Shown: positions 8,438-21,301, numbered from the stretch's first letter. The stretch: DNA of 64,000 bases from JBMNUM01 sp050946275 (GCA_050946275.1 JBMNUM010000010.1:1-64000); one strand, 5' to 3'. The notes: a model not told the origin generated them from the sequence alone. A program made the numbers and translations.

Positions 8438-8465
8438 CTGGAGTGCTGCCCCGGGAGCGTTCCAG
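8438..8465. repeat. Family-1 palindrome, degenerate copy
   Basis: CTGGAGTGCTGCCCC is followed by GGGAGCGTTCCAG. It has the family outline but mismatched arms. It lies between the terminator and the DUF177 ribosome site. Confidence 0.7.
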
Positions 8466-8484
8466 ATGAGATGCGGAGGCAATC

Positions 8485-9024
8485 GTGGATAAGGTTATCT
8501 TCCTGGCCTCGTCGCTTGACGACGGCGCCGGTTCGTTCGACTCCATCACCGGCAACCTCGCCGTCGAGGACTTCACGATGGGTTCGATCGACTACTCCAT
8601 TCCCGGCGGCATCGACTACGTCGTCAACCTGAGCAACATCGGCGACGCCATCGTCGCGACCGGGACCGCGAGCGCGACGGTGATCGGCCAGTGCGCCCGC
8701 TGCCTCGAGCCCGCCTCCGAGTTCGTCGAGTCCGACGTTGAGGGGTACTTCACCCTGTTCGAGAACTCCGACGTGGAGGGCATGGAGGACGACGAGTACG
8801 AGCTGATCTCCGAGAGCGGCGAGATCGACCTCGCCGACTCCATCCGCTCCGCCGTGGTCGTGGAGATGCCGCCGACGTTCCTGTGCCGCGAAGACTGCAA
8901 GGGGCTGTGCCCGTCGTGCGGGTGCAATCTCAACGAGGAGCAATGCGATTGCGCGAGCAAGCCCGATGAGATGAACCCCTTCTACGCTCTGAAGGACCTC
9001 TTCAAGGACGAGGAGGCGGAGTAG
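8485..9024 (+). CDS. DUF177 (YceD-like) metal-binding protein
   Basis: A 179-residue member of the YceD/DUF177 family, associated with 23S rRNA or L32 biogenesis in other bacteria. Cysteine motifs visible are CARC near residue 72 and a C-terminal cluster CREDCKGLCPSCGC followed by CDC, plausible zinc ligands. The body is strongly acidic. The start is GTG 8485 after GGAGG. In most bacteria rpmF (L32) follows immediately; here the next gene is rimP behind its own promoter, and no L32 frame is visible. Confidence 0.85.
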   Translation: MDKVIFLASSLDDGAGSFDSITGNLAVEDFTMGSIDYSIPGGIDYVVNLSNIGDAIVATGTASATVIGQCARCLEPASEFVESDVEGYFTLFENSDVEGMEDDEYELISESGEIDLADSIRSAVVVEMPPTFLCREDCKGLCPSCGCNLNEEQCDCASKPDEMNPFYALKDLFKDEEAE

Positions 9025-9075
9025 GGCGGCTCGTCTCGCCGCTCGCGCCACCGGCAGATACGCACGGGGGCGTGG

Positions 9076-9105
9076 TTTACATTCTCCCCGCGTCTGTGCT
9101 ATAGT
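9076..9105 (+). promoter_or_regulatory. Promoter of the rimP-nusA-infB operon
   Basis: TTTACA (-35, 9076-9081) and TATAGT (-10, 9100-9105) are separated by 18 nt. Initiation would be near 9112, leaving a leader of about 120 nt before rimP. Confidence 0.7.
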
Positions 9106-9111
9106 AGCCAT

Positions 9112-9215
9112 CAGTAACGCGCGACGGGATTTCTATACCCTTCTGTAGGGTTTCCGACCGCGCGAGTGACGCACAAGAGGTTGTTGGCTGAAAGTGGGTT
9201 ATGCCCGCTTTTTTT
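9112..9215 (+). promoter_or_regulatory. Structured leader with attenuator-type terminator before rimP
   Basis: CGCGCG (9118-9123) can pair with CGCGCG (9159-9164), closing a domain that contains a CCC/GGG mini-hairpin around TTCTGTA. The leader ends in a textbook intrinsic terminator at 9191-9215: AAAGTGGG, loop TTATG, CCCGC and seven T. The terminator sits between the promoter and the rimP GTG at 9234, so most transcripts could stop before the operon. NusA itself modulates pausing and termination, so autogenous control is an attractive inference. Confidence 0.7.
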
Positions 9216-9233
9216 CTTGATGGGAGGTGCACT

Positions 9234-9731
9234 GTGCCACGTGACGCGAAGATCGACGGCTTGATCGCCGCACTCGAGCCCACCGCGCGCGAGCATGGCT
9301 TCGAGATCGTCGAGGCCGAGCTGCTCGGCGGCAGCGGCATGCCGATCCTGCGTGTCTACATCGACACGCTCGACCGCGGCGAGATCATCACGCTCGACAA
9401 GATCGCCGAGGCACAGCAGGAGTGGCTCGACGGGCTCATCGACGAGTTCGACCCGATCGAGGGCGAGTACACGCTCGAGGTGTCATCTCCGGGCGTCGAC
9501 CGTCCCCTGCGCACGCTCGAGCACTTCGAGGAGTTCGAGGGCGAGGAAGTGAAGATCACGACCGACCCCATCGATGGTCGCAAGCGCTTCTCGGGCATCC
9601 TCGAGGGCATCGAGGGCAACCTCGTGGTCGTCGAGGGGCATGAGGGCGAGACCTTCGAGATTCCCCACGAGGCCATCGTGAAGGCCCGCATCAAGAGACA
9701 TATCGAGTTCACGGGAAAGATCGGATTCTAG
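9234..9731 (+). CDS. rimP: Ribosome maturation factor RimP
   Basis: Helps assemble the 30S subunit. The hallmark YTLEVSSPGVDRPL is present near residue 80. The N-terminal half has alpha/beta character (HGFEIVEAELLGGSG) and the C-terminal half is the SH3-like barrel. The start is GTG 9234 with GGGAGG six bases upstream; the frame is open from ATG 9201, but that codon lies inside the leader terminator. Length is 165 residues. It is the first gene of the nusA operon, the conserved position for rimP. Confidence 0.94.
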   Translation: MPRDAKIDGLIAALEPTAREHGFEIVEAELLGGSGMPILRVYIDTLDRGEIITLDKIAEAQQEWLDGLIDEFDPIEGEYTLEVSSPGVDRPLRTLEHFEEFEGEEVKITTDPIDGRKRFSGILEGIEGNLVVVEGHEGETFEIPHEAIVKARIKRHIEFTGKIGF

Positions 9732-9767
9732 GAACAGAGGTTCTACGAACCGTTTTGAGGAGGAGCA

Positions 9768-10973
9768 ATGGCATCTGAGCTGATGGAGGCCCTATCGGCC
9801 CTGGCGAAGGAGAAGAGGATCGACGAGATCTACCTGCTCGAGAAGCTCGAGCAGTCGCTGTCGAGGAGCTACAAGTCTATCCTGCGGCTCGAGTACGACC
9901 CGCGCGTGACTATCGACCGCAACAGCGGCAAGATCTACGTGTTCGAGCTCGTCCCGCAGGGCGAGCCCGACGAGGAGGGCGAGTACCACGAGTTCGAGGA
10001 GCGCGACGTCACGCCCACCGATGTGAGCCGCATCGCCGCCCTCAACGTGAAGAAGTTCCTCACGGAGATCCTGCGCGACCATGAGCGCCTGTCGCTGTAC
10101 AGCGAGTTCTCCGACCGCGTCGGCGAGCTCGTGTCGGGCCAAGTGCTCCAGAGCACGCCCGATTTCACGATCATCAAGATCCGCGAGGGCGTCGAGGCCG
10201 AGCTGCCGCACTTCGACGTCGAGAAGAACCCCATGGAGCGCAACGAGAAGCCGCCCATGGAGCGCTATCGCCACAACCAGCGCCTCAAGGCGGTCATCGT
10301 CGATGTGCGCGACCCCAGCCAGGTCGTCATGAACACGAAGGGCCACAACACGCGCCCGCTGATCGTCGTGTCGCGCACGCATCCCGATTTCATCAAGCGC
10401 CTCTTCGAGATGGAGGTTCCCGAGATCTACGAGGGTATCGTCGAGGTCAAGGCGATCGCCCGCGAGCCCGGCGCCCGTTCCAAGGTGTCCGTGAGCTCGC
10501 GCGAGCCGAACCTCGACCCGGTGGGCGCATGCGTCGGCCCGAAGGGCTCGCGCGTCCGCATGGTCGTCGAGGAGCTGCACAACGAGCGCGTCGACGTCAT
10601 CTCGTGGAGCGAGAACCCGGCCGCCTATGTGGCCAACGCCCTCTCGCCGGCGCGGGTGTCGAACGTGAGCATCGATGAGGACCGCCACTATGCGACGGTC
10701 ATCGTCCCGGACGACCAGCTCTCGCTCGCCATCGGCAAGGAGGGTCAGAACGCCCGCCTGGCCGCCCGCCTCACCGGCTGGCACATCGATATCAAGAGCG
10801 CCTCGCTCGTCGCGGAGATGTCGGGCGGCAACGCCCTCATCGACGAGGTCGAGGAGGAAGAGGAGATTCTCGACGGCCGCTGCGCGCACATTCTGGAGAA
10901 CGGCAACCGCTGCCGCAACCACGCGCGTCCGGGCAGCCGCTACTGCGGCATCCACGAGGCCGCCGGGCGATAG
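9768..10973 (+). CDS. nusA: Transcription elongation/termination factor NusA with a C-terminal Cys/His tail
   Basis: Binds RNA polymerase and modulates pausing, termination and antitermination. In order: N-terminal RNAP-binding domain (1 to about 125), S1 domain, and two KH domains including VGPKGSRVR and the NusA-typical LSLAIGKEGQNARLAARLTGW. After an acidic linker (VEEEEEIL) the protein ends in an extra tail, about residues 370-401, with spacing C-x9-C-x10-C-x2-H (RCAHILENGNRC and YCGIH). This suggests a small zinc site that is not part of standard NusA. The start is ATG 9768 after GAGGAGGAG. Confidence 0.95.
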   Translation: MASELMEALSALAKEKRIDEIYLLEKLEQSLSRSYKSILRLEYDPRVTIDRNSGKIYVFELVPQGEPDEEGEYHEFEERDVTPTDVSRIAALNVKKFLTEILRDHERLSLYSEFSDRVGELVSGQVLQSTPDFTIIKIREGVEAELPHFDVEKNPMERNEKPPMERYRHNQRLKAVIVDVRDPSQVVMNTKGHNTRPLIVVSRTHPDFIKRLFEMEVPEIYEGIVEVKAIAREPGARSKVSVSSREPNLDPVGACVGPKGSRVRMVVEELHNERVDVISWSENPAAYVANALSPARVSNVSIDEDRHYATVIVPDDQLSLAIGKEGQNARLAARLTGWHIDIKSASLVAEMSGGNALIDEVEEEEEILDGRCAHILENGNRCRNHARPGSRYCGIHEAAGR

Positions 10974-11010
10974 GAACGGATAGGACGTAGAGGAACGGAG
11001 CGACGGCGCA

Positions 11011-11304
11011 TTGGCGAACAGCGCGACAGGGAAGACACCCATGCGGAGCTGCTGCGTGTGCGGGGCGAAGAAGCCCAAGCGCGAGCTGGTGCGCGTCGTG
11101 CGGACCCCGGAGGGCGATGTGCACATCGATGCGCAGGGCCGCGAGCCGGGGAGGGGCGCCTACGTGTGCGCCGACGAGCTCTGCCTCGAGCGCGGGCGCA
11201 AGGGCCGCAAGCTCGACAGGGCGCTCAAGATGACGATAGACGGCGACGTCTACGACACGATAGTTGGGGATTTGAAGCAATTGCTTCGGGAGAGGTCTCT
11301 TTAG
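11011..11304 (+). CDS. rnpM: RNase P modulator RnpM (YlxR family)
   Basis: Small basic RNA-binding protein (DUF448) in its standard place between nusA and infB; the Bacillus homologue YlxR/RnpM has been linked to RNase P. The signature is MRSCCVCGAKKPKRELVRVV followed by GRGAYVC. The start is TTG 11011, with GGAG ten bases upstream, giving 97 residues. ATG 11041 would cut directly into the conserved motif, so TTG is preferred. Confidence 0.9.
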   Translation: MANSATGKTPMRSCCVCGAKKPKRELVRVVRTPEGDVHIDAQGREPGRGAYVCADELCLERGRKGRKLDRALKMTIDGDVYDTIVGDLKQLLRERSL

Positions 11305-11323
11305 GAAGGTACGGTAGGTAGCT

Positions 11324-14014
<2,691 letters not shown>

Positions 14015-14047
14015 CGCCCGCGCGCCCGCCATCCAGGCAGGTGAACC

Positions 14048-14473
14048 ATGAAGCAGTCTCCCGATTCGCGCAAGAGCAACCAGGTCGTCTCCGACAAGGT
14101 CGCCATGATCTTGATGACCGAGATCTCGGACCCGAGGCTCTCGCTCGTCACGGTCACGGGCGCGACCGTCTCGCGCGACCGCTCCGTGTGCAACGTATAC
14201 ATCTCCGCCGAGGCGGACCGCTACGATGAGGTTCGCAGCGGCCTCGAGTCGGCCAAGGGCCGCATCCGCTCCATCCTGGGCAGGAGCCTGGGCTGGCGCG
14301 TGACGCCCGAGCTGCGCTTCCACATCGACACGACCATCGACGAGGCCGAGCGGATCGCCGTGGCGCTCCAGAACGTGCCGGCCTACATCGACATCCCCAA
14401 GGACGCCGATGGCCAGCCGCTCCCGCTCGACGAGGACGGCAACCCGATCGTGGACGACGGCGAGGACGCATAG
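14048..14473 (+). CDS. rbfA: 30S ribosome-binding factor RbfA
   Basis: Cold-shock-type 30S maturation factor acting on the 16S 5' helix. The KH-like fold is indicated by EISDPRLSLVTVTGATVSRD and VYISAE, then ALQNVPAYID. Length is 141 residues, slightly longer than average because of an acidic C-terminal tail (LDEDGNPIVDDGEDA). The start is ATG 14048 after CAGGTGAACC. It ends 2 nt before nrnA, in the conserved infB-rbfA-nrnA-truB order. Confidence 0.95.
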   Translation: MKQSPDSRKSNQVVSDKVAMILMTEISDPRLSLVTVTGATVSRDRSVCNVYISAEADRYDEVRSGLESAKGRIRSILGRSLGWRVTPELRFHIDTTIDEAERIAVALQNVPAYIDIPKDADGQPLPLDEDGNPIVDDGEDA

Positions 14474-14475
14474 CG

Positions 14476-15528
14476 ATGGCGGAGGCACCCAAGGCGCCCG
14501 AGGGCGCATCCTACGAGAATTCCACGCTCGCCGAGGTGGCGGAGTTCATCCGCGACGGTCGGACGTTCGCCGTGTGCGGGCACATCAACCCCGACGGCGA
14601 CTGCCTCGGCTCGGTCCTGGCCATGACGGCGCTCCTGCGCTCGATGGGCAAGGAATGCGCCCCGCTGCTCGCCAACACGATGCCCGCGCCGCGCAAGTAC
14701 GCCTACCTCGCGGGCTTCGACGAGTTCAAGCGCGCGCTTCACTACAAGAAGACCCCCGATGTGTTCATCTCCGTGGACACGCCGGTCGTCGAGCGGATGG
14801 GCGAGTCGAAGCCCGTCATGAACCGCGCGCGCAAGAACGTCTCGATCGACCATCATCCCGGCGTCGGCATCGGCGCCATGGTCACGCACTGCGACACGCA
14901 TGCGGCATCGGCCTCCATGATCGTGTGGGAGCTCGCCAAGGAGCTCGTCGGCGAGCCGCCGGTCGAGGTCGCGGAGGCGTGCTTCGCGGGCCTGCTCACC
15001 GACACGGGGCGCTTCCAGTTCCAGAACACGGACGCGCGCTGCCTCGCGGCCGCCGGCGAGATGGTCGCTGCCGGCACGGATCCCGCGCGCGCCGCTACCG
15101 AGATCTTCCAGAACCGCCCGCTGCCGGCGATCCAGCTCGAGGGCAGGGTCATCGAGCGCACCAGGCTCACCCCCGGCGGGCTCGTCTCGTACTCTTGGAT
15201 CGACAACGCCGACTACGAGGAGCTCGGCGCGCGCAAGGAGGACACGGAGGGGCTCGTCGACGTGCTCCGCTCCGTCGAGGGCGTCGAGGTCGCGGTCCTG
15301 ATCCGCGGCCGCGAGACCGACGTGCGCTGCAGCATCCGCGCCAAGCGCGACGTGGATGTCGCCGCCATCGCCGAGGGATTCGGCGGGGGAGGGCACCGCG
15401 CCGCCGCCGGATTCAACATCGAGTGCTCGCTCGCCGAGGGCATCGAGCGCGTCGCCGAGGCCATGGCCGAGGTCGAGCGCGCCCTGCTCGAGGGGAAGCC
15501 CCTTCCCACATTCGGCGACTCGGAGTAG
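14476..15528 (+). CDS. nrnA: DHH-family nanoRNase / pAp phosphatase NrnA
   Basis: Degrades short oligoribonucleotides and pAp in bacteria lacking Orn. The DHH domain has HINPDGDCLGSVLAM and the signature SIDHHPGVG; the DHHA1 substrate domain at the C-terminus has FGGGGHRAAAGF. Length of 350 residues fits NrnA (about 310-340) with a short N-terminal extension. The start is ATG 14476, 2 nt after rbfA; truB GTG follows 2 nt after its stop, so the block is translationally coupled. Confidence 0.92.
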   Translation: MAEAPKAPEGASYENSTLAEVAEFIRDGRTFAVCGHINPDGDCLGSVLAMTALLRSMGKECAPLLANTMPAPRKYAYLAGFDEFKRALHYKKTPDVFISVDTPVVERMGESKPVMNRARKNVSIDHHPGVGIGAMVTHCDTHAASASMIVWELAKELVGEPPVEVAEACFAGLLTDTGRFQFQNTDARCLAAAGEMVAAGTDPARAATEIFQNRPLPAIQLEGRVIERTRLTPGGLVSYSWIDNADYEELGARKEDTEGLVDVLRSVEGVEVAVLIRGRETDVRCSIRAKRDVDVAAIAEGFGGGGHRAAAGFNIECSLAEGIERVAEAMAEVERALLEGKPLPTFGDSE

Positions 15529-15530
15529 CC

Positions 15531-16484
15531 GTGGCAGCGAAACGGGGTTCCACCGGCCTTTCCGCCATCATCGCCGTCGACAAGCCATCCGGCTGCACGT
15601 CGCACGATGTGGTGAACCGCATCAGGCGCATCACGGGGGAGCGGCGCGTGGGCCATGCCGGCACGCTCGACCCCATGGCGACGGGCCTGCTCATCGTGTG
15701 CATCGGCCCCGCGGCACGCCTCTCCGACTACATCATGGGCAAGACGAAGGCCTACGAGGGCACCATCGCCTTCGGCATCCGCACGGATACCGATGACGCG
15801 ACGGGGGAGGTCGTCGAGACCGGCCCCGCTGGAGCCGAGCTGCTCGACGCCGGCGCCGCCGCCGATCGCGTCGCCTCGCTCGTGGGCACGTTCATGCAGA
15901 TGCCTCCCCAGTACAGCGCCAAGAAGCGCGACGGCCGCAAGGCCTACGAGCTCGCCCGGAAGGGCGAGGAGGCCGTGCTCGATCCCGTCGAGATCACGGT
16001 GGGTGCCGCGAGGCTGCTGGCGGTGGAGGAGCGCGCGGGTATCGCGGGCGACGACCGCCCGCTGCCCTGCTGGGACGTGGAGCTCGAGGTGTCGAAGGGA
16101 ACCTACATCCGCTCCATCGCACGCGACATGGGCGCGGATGCGGGCACATGCGCGACGCTTGCGGCGCTGCGCAGGACGCGCGTCGGGGATATCTCGGTCG
16201 CCGATGCGATCGACCTCGACCAGTTCGAGGCATCCTATGCACCGGAGATGCTCGAGTTCGCCTGCATCGACCCCGTCGCCGCCATCGGGTTGCCAGCCCT
16301 CGAGGCCGATGAGTCCATGATGCGCGACGTCTCGAACGGCCGGATGATCGATGTGGGAAGACCCTTCGCCGGGCCGGTTGCCATCGTTTGCGGAGGCAGG
16401 CTGCATGCCGTGTACGAACCTCGTGGACAAAGGCTCGCCTGCAAGGCTATGATACCCGGCGGTGTCATGGGAGCGAGGTCTTGA
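15531..16484 (+). CDS. truB: tRNA pseudouridine-55 synthase TruB
   Basis: Converts U55 of tRNA T-loops to pseudouridine. The catalytic Asp lies in GHAGTLDPMATGLL near residue 46, and the leading DKPSGCTSHDVVNRIRR is characteristic. KGTYIRSIARDMG and the small C-terminal PUA-like part complete the enzyme. The start is GTG 15531, just after the nrnA stop; the long upstream open frame is a shadow within nrnA. The stop TGA overlaps the ribF ATG by one base. Length is 317 residues. Confidence 0.95.
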   Translation: MAAKRGSTGLSAIIAVDKPSGCTSHDVVNRIRRITGERRVGHAGTLDPMATGLLIVCIGPAARLSDYIMGKTKAYEGTIAFGIRTDTDDATGEVVETGPAGAELLDAGAAADRVASLVGTFMQMPPQYSAKKRDGRKAYELARKGEEAVLDPVEITVGAARLLAVEERAGIAGDDRPLPCWDVELEVSKGTYIRSIARDMGADAGTCATLAALRRTRVGDISVADAIDLDQFEASYAPEMLEFACIDPVAAIGLPALEADESMMRDVSNGRMIDVGRPFAGPVAIVCGGRLHAVYEPRGQRLACKAMIPGGVMGARS

Positions 16485-17428
16485 TGAAGTCAGAGGGAAA
16501 GAGCCGGGTCATCCGCGTCGGGCAGGGCGAGTTCGTCCACGGCGACAGCGTGTGCGCGCTGGGCGTGTTCGACGGCGTTCATGCCGGTCATCGCACGATC
16601 ATCTCGGATTGCATCGAGAAGGCGCGCGAGACGGGCGCGAATTCCGTCATCCTGACGTTCGACGTCGATCCCGTCGAGGTCCTCAGCCCGGACAAGAGCG
16701 CCCGCAAGCTCCTCTCCAACGACGACCGCATCGAGATGCTGCGGACGCTCGGCGCCGATGTGGTCGCCATCCAGCATTTCGACCACGAGTTCGCGCGCAT
16801 GCACCCGCTCGTCTACATCCAGGAGGCCATCACGAAGTTCATGACCCCGAAGTGCATCTTCGTGGGGAAGGACTTCCGTTTCGGCCACAAGGCAGCCGGC
16901 GACCTGACGCTGCTCAAGAGGGAGCTCTACGAGTTCGGTTGCGCCGTGGTGGGCGAGGAGCTCTACTGCGAGCTCGGCGCGCCCGTGACGGCGACGCGTA
17001 TCCGCAACCTCATCGAGGAGGGGGCGCTCGACAGCGCCAACGAGCTGCTCGGCCGGCCGCATTTCTTCCGCGCCACCGTCGCGCACGGCCGCGAGGTCGG
17101 GCGCACGCTCGGATTCCCGACGGCCAACCTCGTCGCCGAGCACGACTACGTCAAGATGTGCGACGGCGTGTACGCCGGCTACGTCGAGGTCGACGGCACG
17201 TGGCACCGCGCCTCCATCTCGGTCGGCGTTCCCAAGACGTTCGGCGACATCGCATGGACGACCGAGGCGCATATCATCGACTTCGACGCCGACATCTACG
17301 ACGCGCACGTGCGCGCGGCGTTCGCCCGCTACCTGCGCCCCATGGTCAAGTTCGACTCGCCGGCCGAGCTCATGGCCCAGATCGCCCGCGACACCCAGAC
17401 CGCGGCCGACCTTCCCGACTTCGAGTAG
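16484..17428 (+). CDS. ribF: Bifunctional riboflavin kinase / FAD synthetase RibF
   Basis: Makes FMN and FAD from riboflavin. The N-terminal FAD-synthetase domain has the nucleotidyltransferase motif GVFDGVHAGH (about residues 26-35). The C-terminal riboflavin-kinase barrel has GREVGRTLGFPTANL and DGVYAGYV. The start is ATG 16484, overlapping the truB stop (TGATG). The 314-residue length is usual. It is the last gene of the rimP-to-ribF block and is followed by a hairpin region. Confidence 0.95.
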   Translation: MKSEGKSRVIRVGQGEFVHGDSVCALGVFDGVHAGHRTIISDCIEKARETGANSVILTFDVDPVEVLSPDKSARKLLSNDDRIEMLRTLGADVVAIQHFDHEFARMHPLVYIQEAITKFMTPKCIFVGKDFRFGHKAAGDLTLLKRELYEFGCAVVGEELYCELGAPVTATRIRNLIEEGALDSANELLGRPHFFRATVAHGREVGRTLGFPTANLVAEHDYVKMCDGVYAGYVEVDGTWHRASISVGVPKTFGDIAWTTEAHIIDFDADIYDAHVRAAFARYLRPMVKFDSPAELMAQIARDTQTAADLPDFE

Positions 17429-17431
17429 CAA

Positions 17432-17489
17432 CCTGACAAACACGTCAGACGTGTTTGTCATGACAACGGCGTCCGACGTGTTTGTCAGG
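17432..17489 (+). terminator. Three-part inverted repeat after ribF
   Basis: CCTGACAAACACGTC (17432-17446) can pair with the adjacent ACGTGTTTGTCA (17449-17460) or, with longer arms, with GACGTGTTTGTCAGG (17475-17489). The two structures exclude each other. It probably ends the ribF transcript; a regulatory role for hppA is possible. The rest of 17490-17724 shows no gene; a TAAAAT at 17618-17623 is -10-like but has no -35. Confidence 0.6.
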
Positions 17490-17724
17490 TTCGTCGCGTC
17501 CCACCGCTCACCCACCATACCTAGCCGCTCGCTTCGACGGCTCCCACAGCATGTGCCTTATGCCCGCCGCGGATTGCCGCTACCGCATTTGTCGATTATG
17601 TGTGGATTCCCACGGGATAAAATTTACAAGCTGCCTTGCGCCATGGAGATTCCGTGGTTTCGAAGGCAACTTTGTGTGAAGAGGGAATTTGGTTTGTGTA
17701 AGTAGTACGAGAGGAGCAGCATCC

Positions 17725-19839
<2,115 letters not shown>

Positions 19840-19864
19840 GCCGCCAGCCGGTAAGCGAATCTTC

Positions 19865-19905
19865 GAGGGCCCCGCACGCAAGAGCGTAGCGGGGCCCTCG
19901 TGTTT
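19865..19905 (+). terminator. hppA terminator
   Basis: GAGGGCCCCGC pairs with GCGGGGCCCTC around a 13-nt loop, followed by GTGTTTT. Confidence 0.85.
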
Positions 19906-20030
19906 TCCTGGCGGGACCCTCGACATCTGGGATGGAGCATCGCCCGCTTCTCATGAGCATCGATGCGCTTCTCGCCGCTCCTGCCCGCTGTTTTGCTGAG
20001 ATGCACTTGCAGGGCAAATGGGTTTCCCGG

Positions 20031-20058
20031 TTGACGCTGTCGACTTTCCCGGTATCTT
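20031..20058 (+). promoter_or_regulatory. Promoter of the 20133 lipoprotein gene
   Basis: TTGACG (-35) and TATCTT (-10) with 16-nt spacing; the ATG follows about 75 nt downstream. The interval 19906-20030 holds nothing else I recognise. Confidence 0.55.
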
Positions 20059-20132
20059 GGAAAAGGCGGGTTAGTTCGCCGTTTGTGTTCTCTGTTCTTG
20101 CGGTGCCGATTGCTTCGGGAAGGGTACAGCCG

Positions 20133-20654
20133 ATGAAGACCTCCAAGTTCATCTTGACGATGATTGCCGTGCTCGCTCTCGTCGCGATGCTGGCGCTCGC
20201 CGCCTGCGGCGGGTCGAAAGCCGCGGAAACCGCGGATGTTCCCGATGAGCCTGCAGCGACCGGCCCCGCCGATGCGCAGGCTGCCGACCAGGCCGCCGAG
20301 AGCGCCTCTGCCTCCGAGGACGACCCGTATGCCGGCACATGGGAGCTCACCGGCTTCCTCGACGAGAACGACAAGCTCCTGAGCGTCGACGAGTACGCCG
20401 AGACGGCCGATGCCAACCCGTCGACGTTCCCGACCACCTACGAGCTCCGCGCGGATGGCACCGCGATCGCCCATAACACCAGCACGGGCGATGTCGAGGC
20501 GACGTGGCACGCGGGCGACCATCAGGTCACGATCACGGCCAACGGCACCGATTACGTGCTCATGGTCAAGCTGGACGATTCCGGCGAGCATCTGCTGACG
20601 TACGACGATCCCGAGGTGGAGGATCTCGTCTCCGTGTTCGAGAAGATCGCCTAG
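20133..20654 (+). CDS. Putative lipoprotein, lipocalin-like
   Basis: A 173-residue exported protein. The N-terminus MKTSKFILTMIAVLALVAML is a signal peptide ending in the lipobox LAAC, so the mature Cys should be lipidated. A disordered Ala/Glu/Asp-rich linker follows (about 27-65), then a compact beta-rich domain opening YAGTWELTGF, reminiscent of small lipocalin-like domains (GxW start, repeated strands TYELRADGT and HQVTITANGTDYVLMV). Function unknown. The start is ATG 20133; the frame is open upstream but the signal peptide fixes the start. Confidence 0.75.
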   Translation: MKTSKFILTMIAVLALVAMLALAACGGSKAAETADVPDEPAATGPADAQAADQAAESASASEDDPYAGTWELTGFLDENDKLLSVDEYAETADANPSTFPTTYELRADGTAIAHNTSTGDVEATWHAGDHQVTITANGTDYVLMVKLDDSGEHLLTYDDPEVEDLVSVFEKIA

Positions 20655-20749
20655 CTGCACTCTCCGAGGGCGGAGTCCCCCTTGGCGGCGCCGTCACCGT
20701 TCAACATCTCGGCAGCCGGCCCTCCCTCCTGCTCTGCTATCCTCGAATG

Positions 20750-20840
20750 AGGGGATGGGGCTCCCCTTGGCTCGATGCCAGAACCGCGTTTCATCGCCGA
20801 TAGCTCCTGCCGGGTAATCGCGCAGGGGCTATTTCTATGC
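20750..20840 (+). promoter_or_regulatory. Fluoride (crcB-type) riboswitch with terminator
   Basis: Upstream of the FluC gene. GGGGATGGGGCTCCCC (20751-20766) matches the riboswitch opening (GGxGATGGxGTTCxCC) and AACCGC follows after a small GGC/GCC hairpin. The expression platform is a terminator: ATAGCTCCTGC (20800-20810) pairs with GCAGGGGCTAT (20822-20832), followed by TTTCTATG. Fluoride binding would prevent termination and turn on the channel gene. Assignment is by motif and context. Confidence 0.82.
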
Positions 20841-20859
20841 CCTGCGAGAAGGGGAGGGA

Positions 20860-21228
20860 ATGTTCGTCAATTGCCTTGTTGTGGGAGCAGGGGGCTTCGT
20901 CGGCTCCATACTCCGCTATCTCATAACCCTCGTCATGCCGGCTTCGGCCTCGGCGCTGGGGACGCTTGGCATCAACGTCGTCGGGTCGTTCGCCATCGCC
21001 GTGCTCTCGGGACTCATCGTGGCTGGAATCATGCCTGACGAGCATCTCTCGCTCCTGTTGCGCGTCGGCGTGTGCGGTGGTTTCACGACGCTCGCGGCGT
21101 TCAGCCTCGAGGCCGCCGAGCTCGTGGGGCACGGCGCGTATCTCGGCGCAATCGGCTATGCCGCCATCACCTGCTTCCTGTGCGTGGGCGCGGCGCTTCT
21201 CGGGACCTGGCTCGTTCGCGGCGTTTAG
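20860..21228 (+). CDS. crcB: Fluoride exporter FluC/CrcB
   Basis: A 122-residue integral membrane channel with four hydrophobic helices; dual-topology dimers of this family export fluoride. Family motifs seen are GAGGFVGSILRY at the N-terminus, GTLGINVVGSF in helix 2 and GGFTTLAAFSLE in helix 3 (usually GGxTTFSTF). The start is ATG 20860 after AGGGGAGGGA. It sits directly behind the fluoride riboswitch, which supports both assignments. Only one copy is present here, so it would work as a dual-topology homodimer. Confidence 0.92.
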   Translation: MFVNCLVVGAGGFVGSILRYLITLVMPASASALGTLGINVVGSFAIAVLSGLIVAGIMPDEHLSLLLRVGVCGGFTTLAAFSLEAAELVGHGAYLGAIGYAAITCFLCVGAALLGTWLVRGV

Positions 21229-21284
21229 CAGGGGCGTATCTCGACTCGAGGCTCCCGCATCGCTTCTCCCCGGGTGCGATTATT

Positions 21285-21301
21285 TGGTAGAGTGTTTCCC
21301 A
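21285..21301 (+). promoter_or_regulatory. Extended -10 directly before the dnaG ATG
   Basis: TGGTAGAGT (extended -10 pattern TGnTAnnnT) is followed by exactly 7 nt and then ATG 21301, so the transcript could start at or next to the start codon. The same arrangement precedes tyrA at 49002. Confidence 0.4.
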
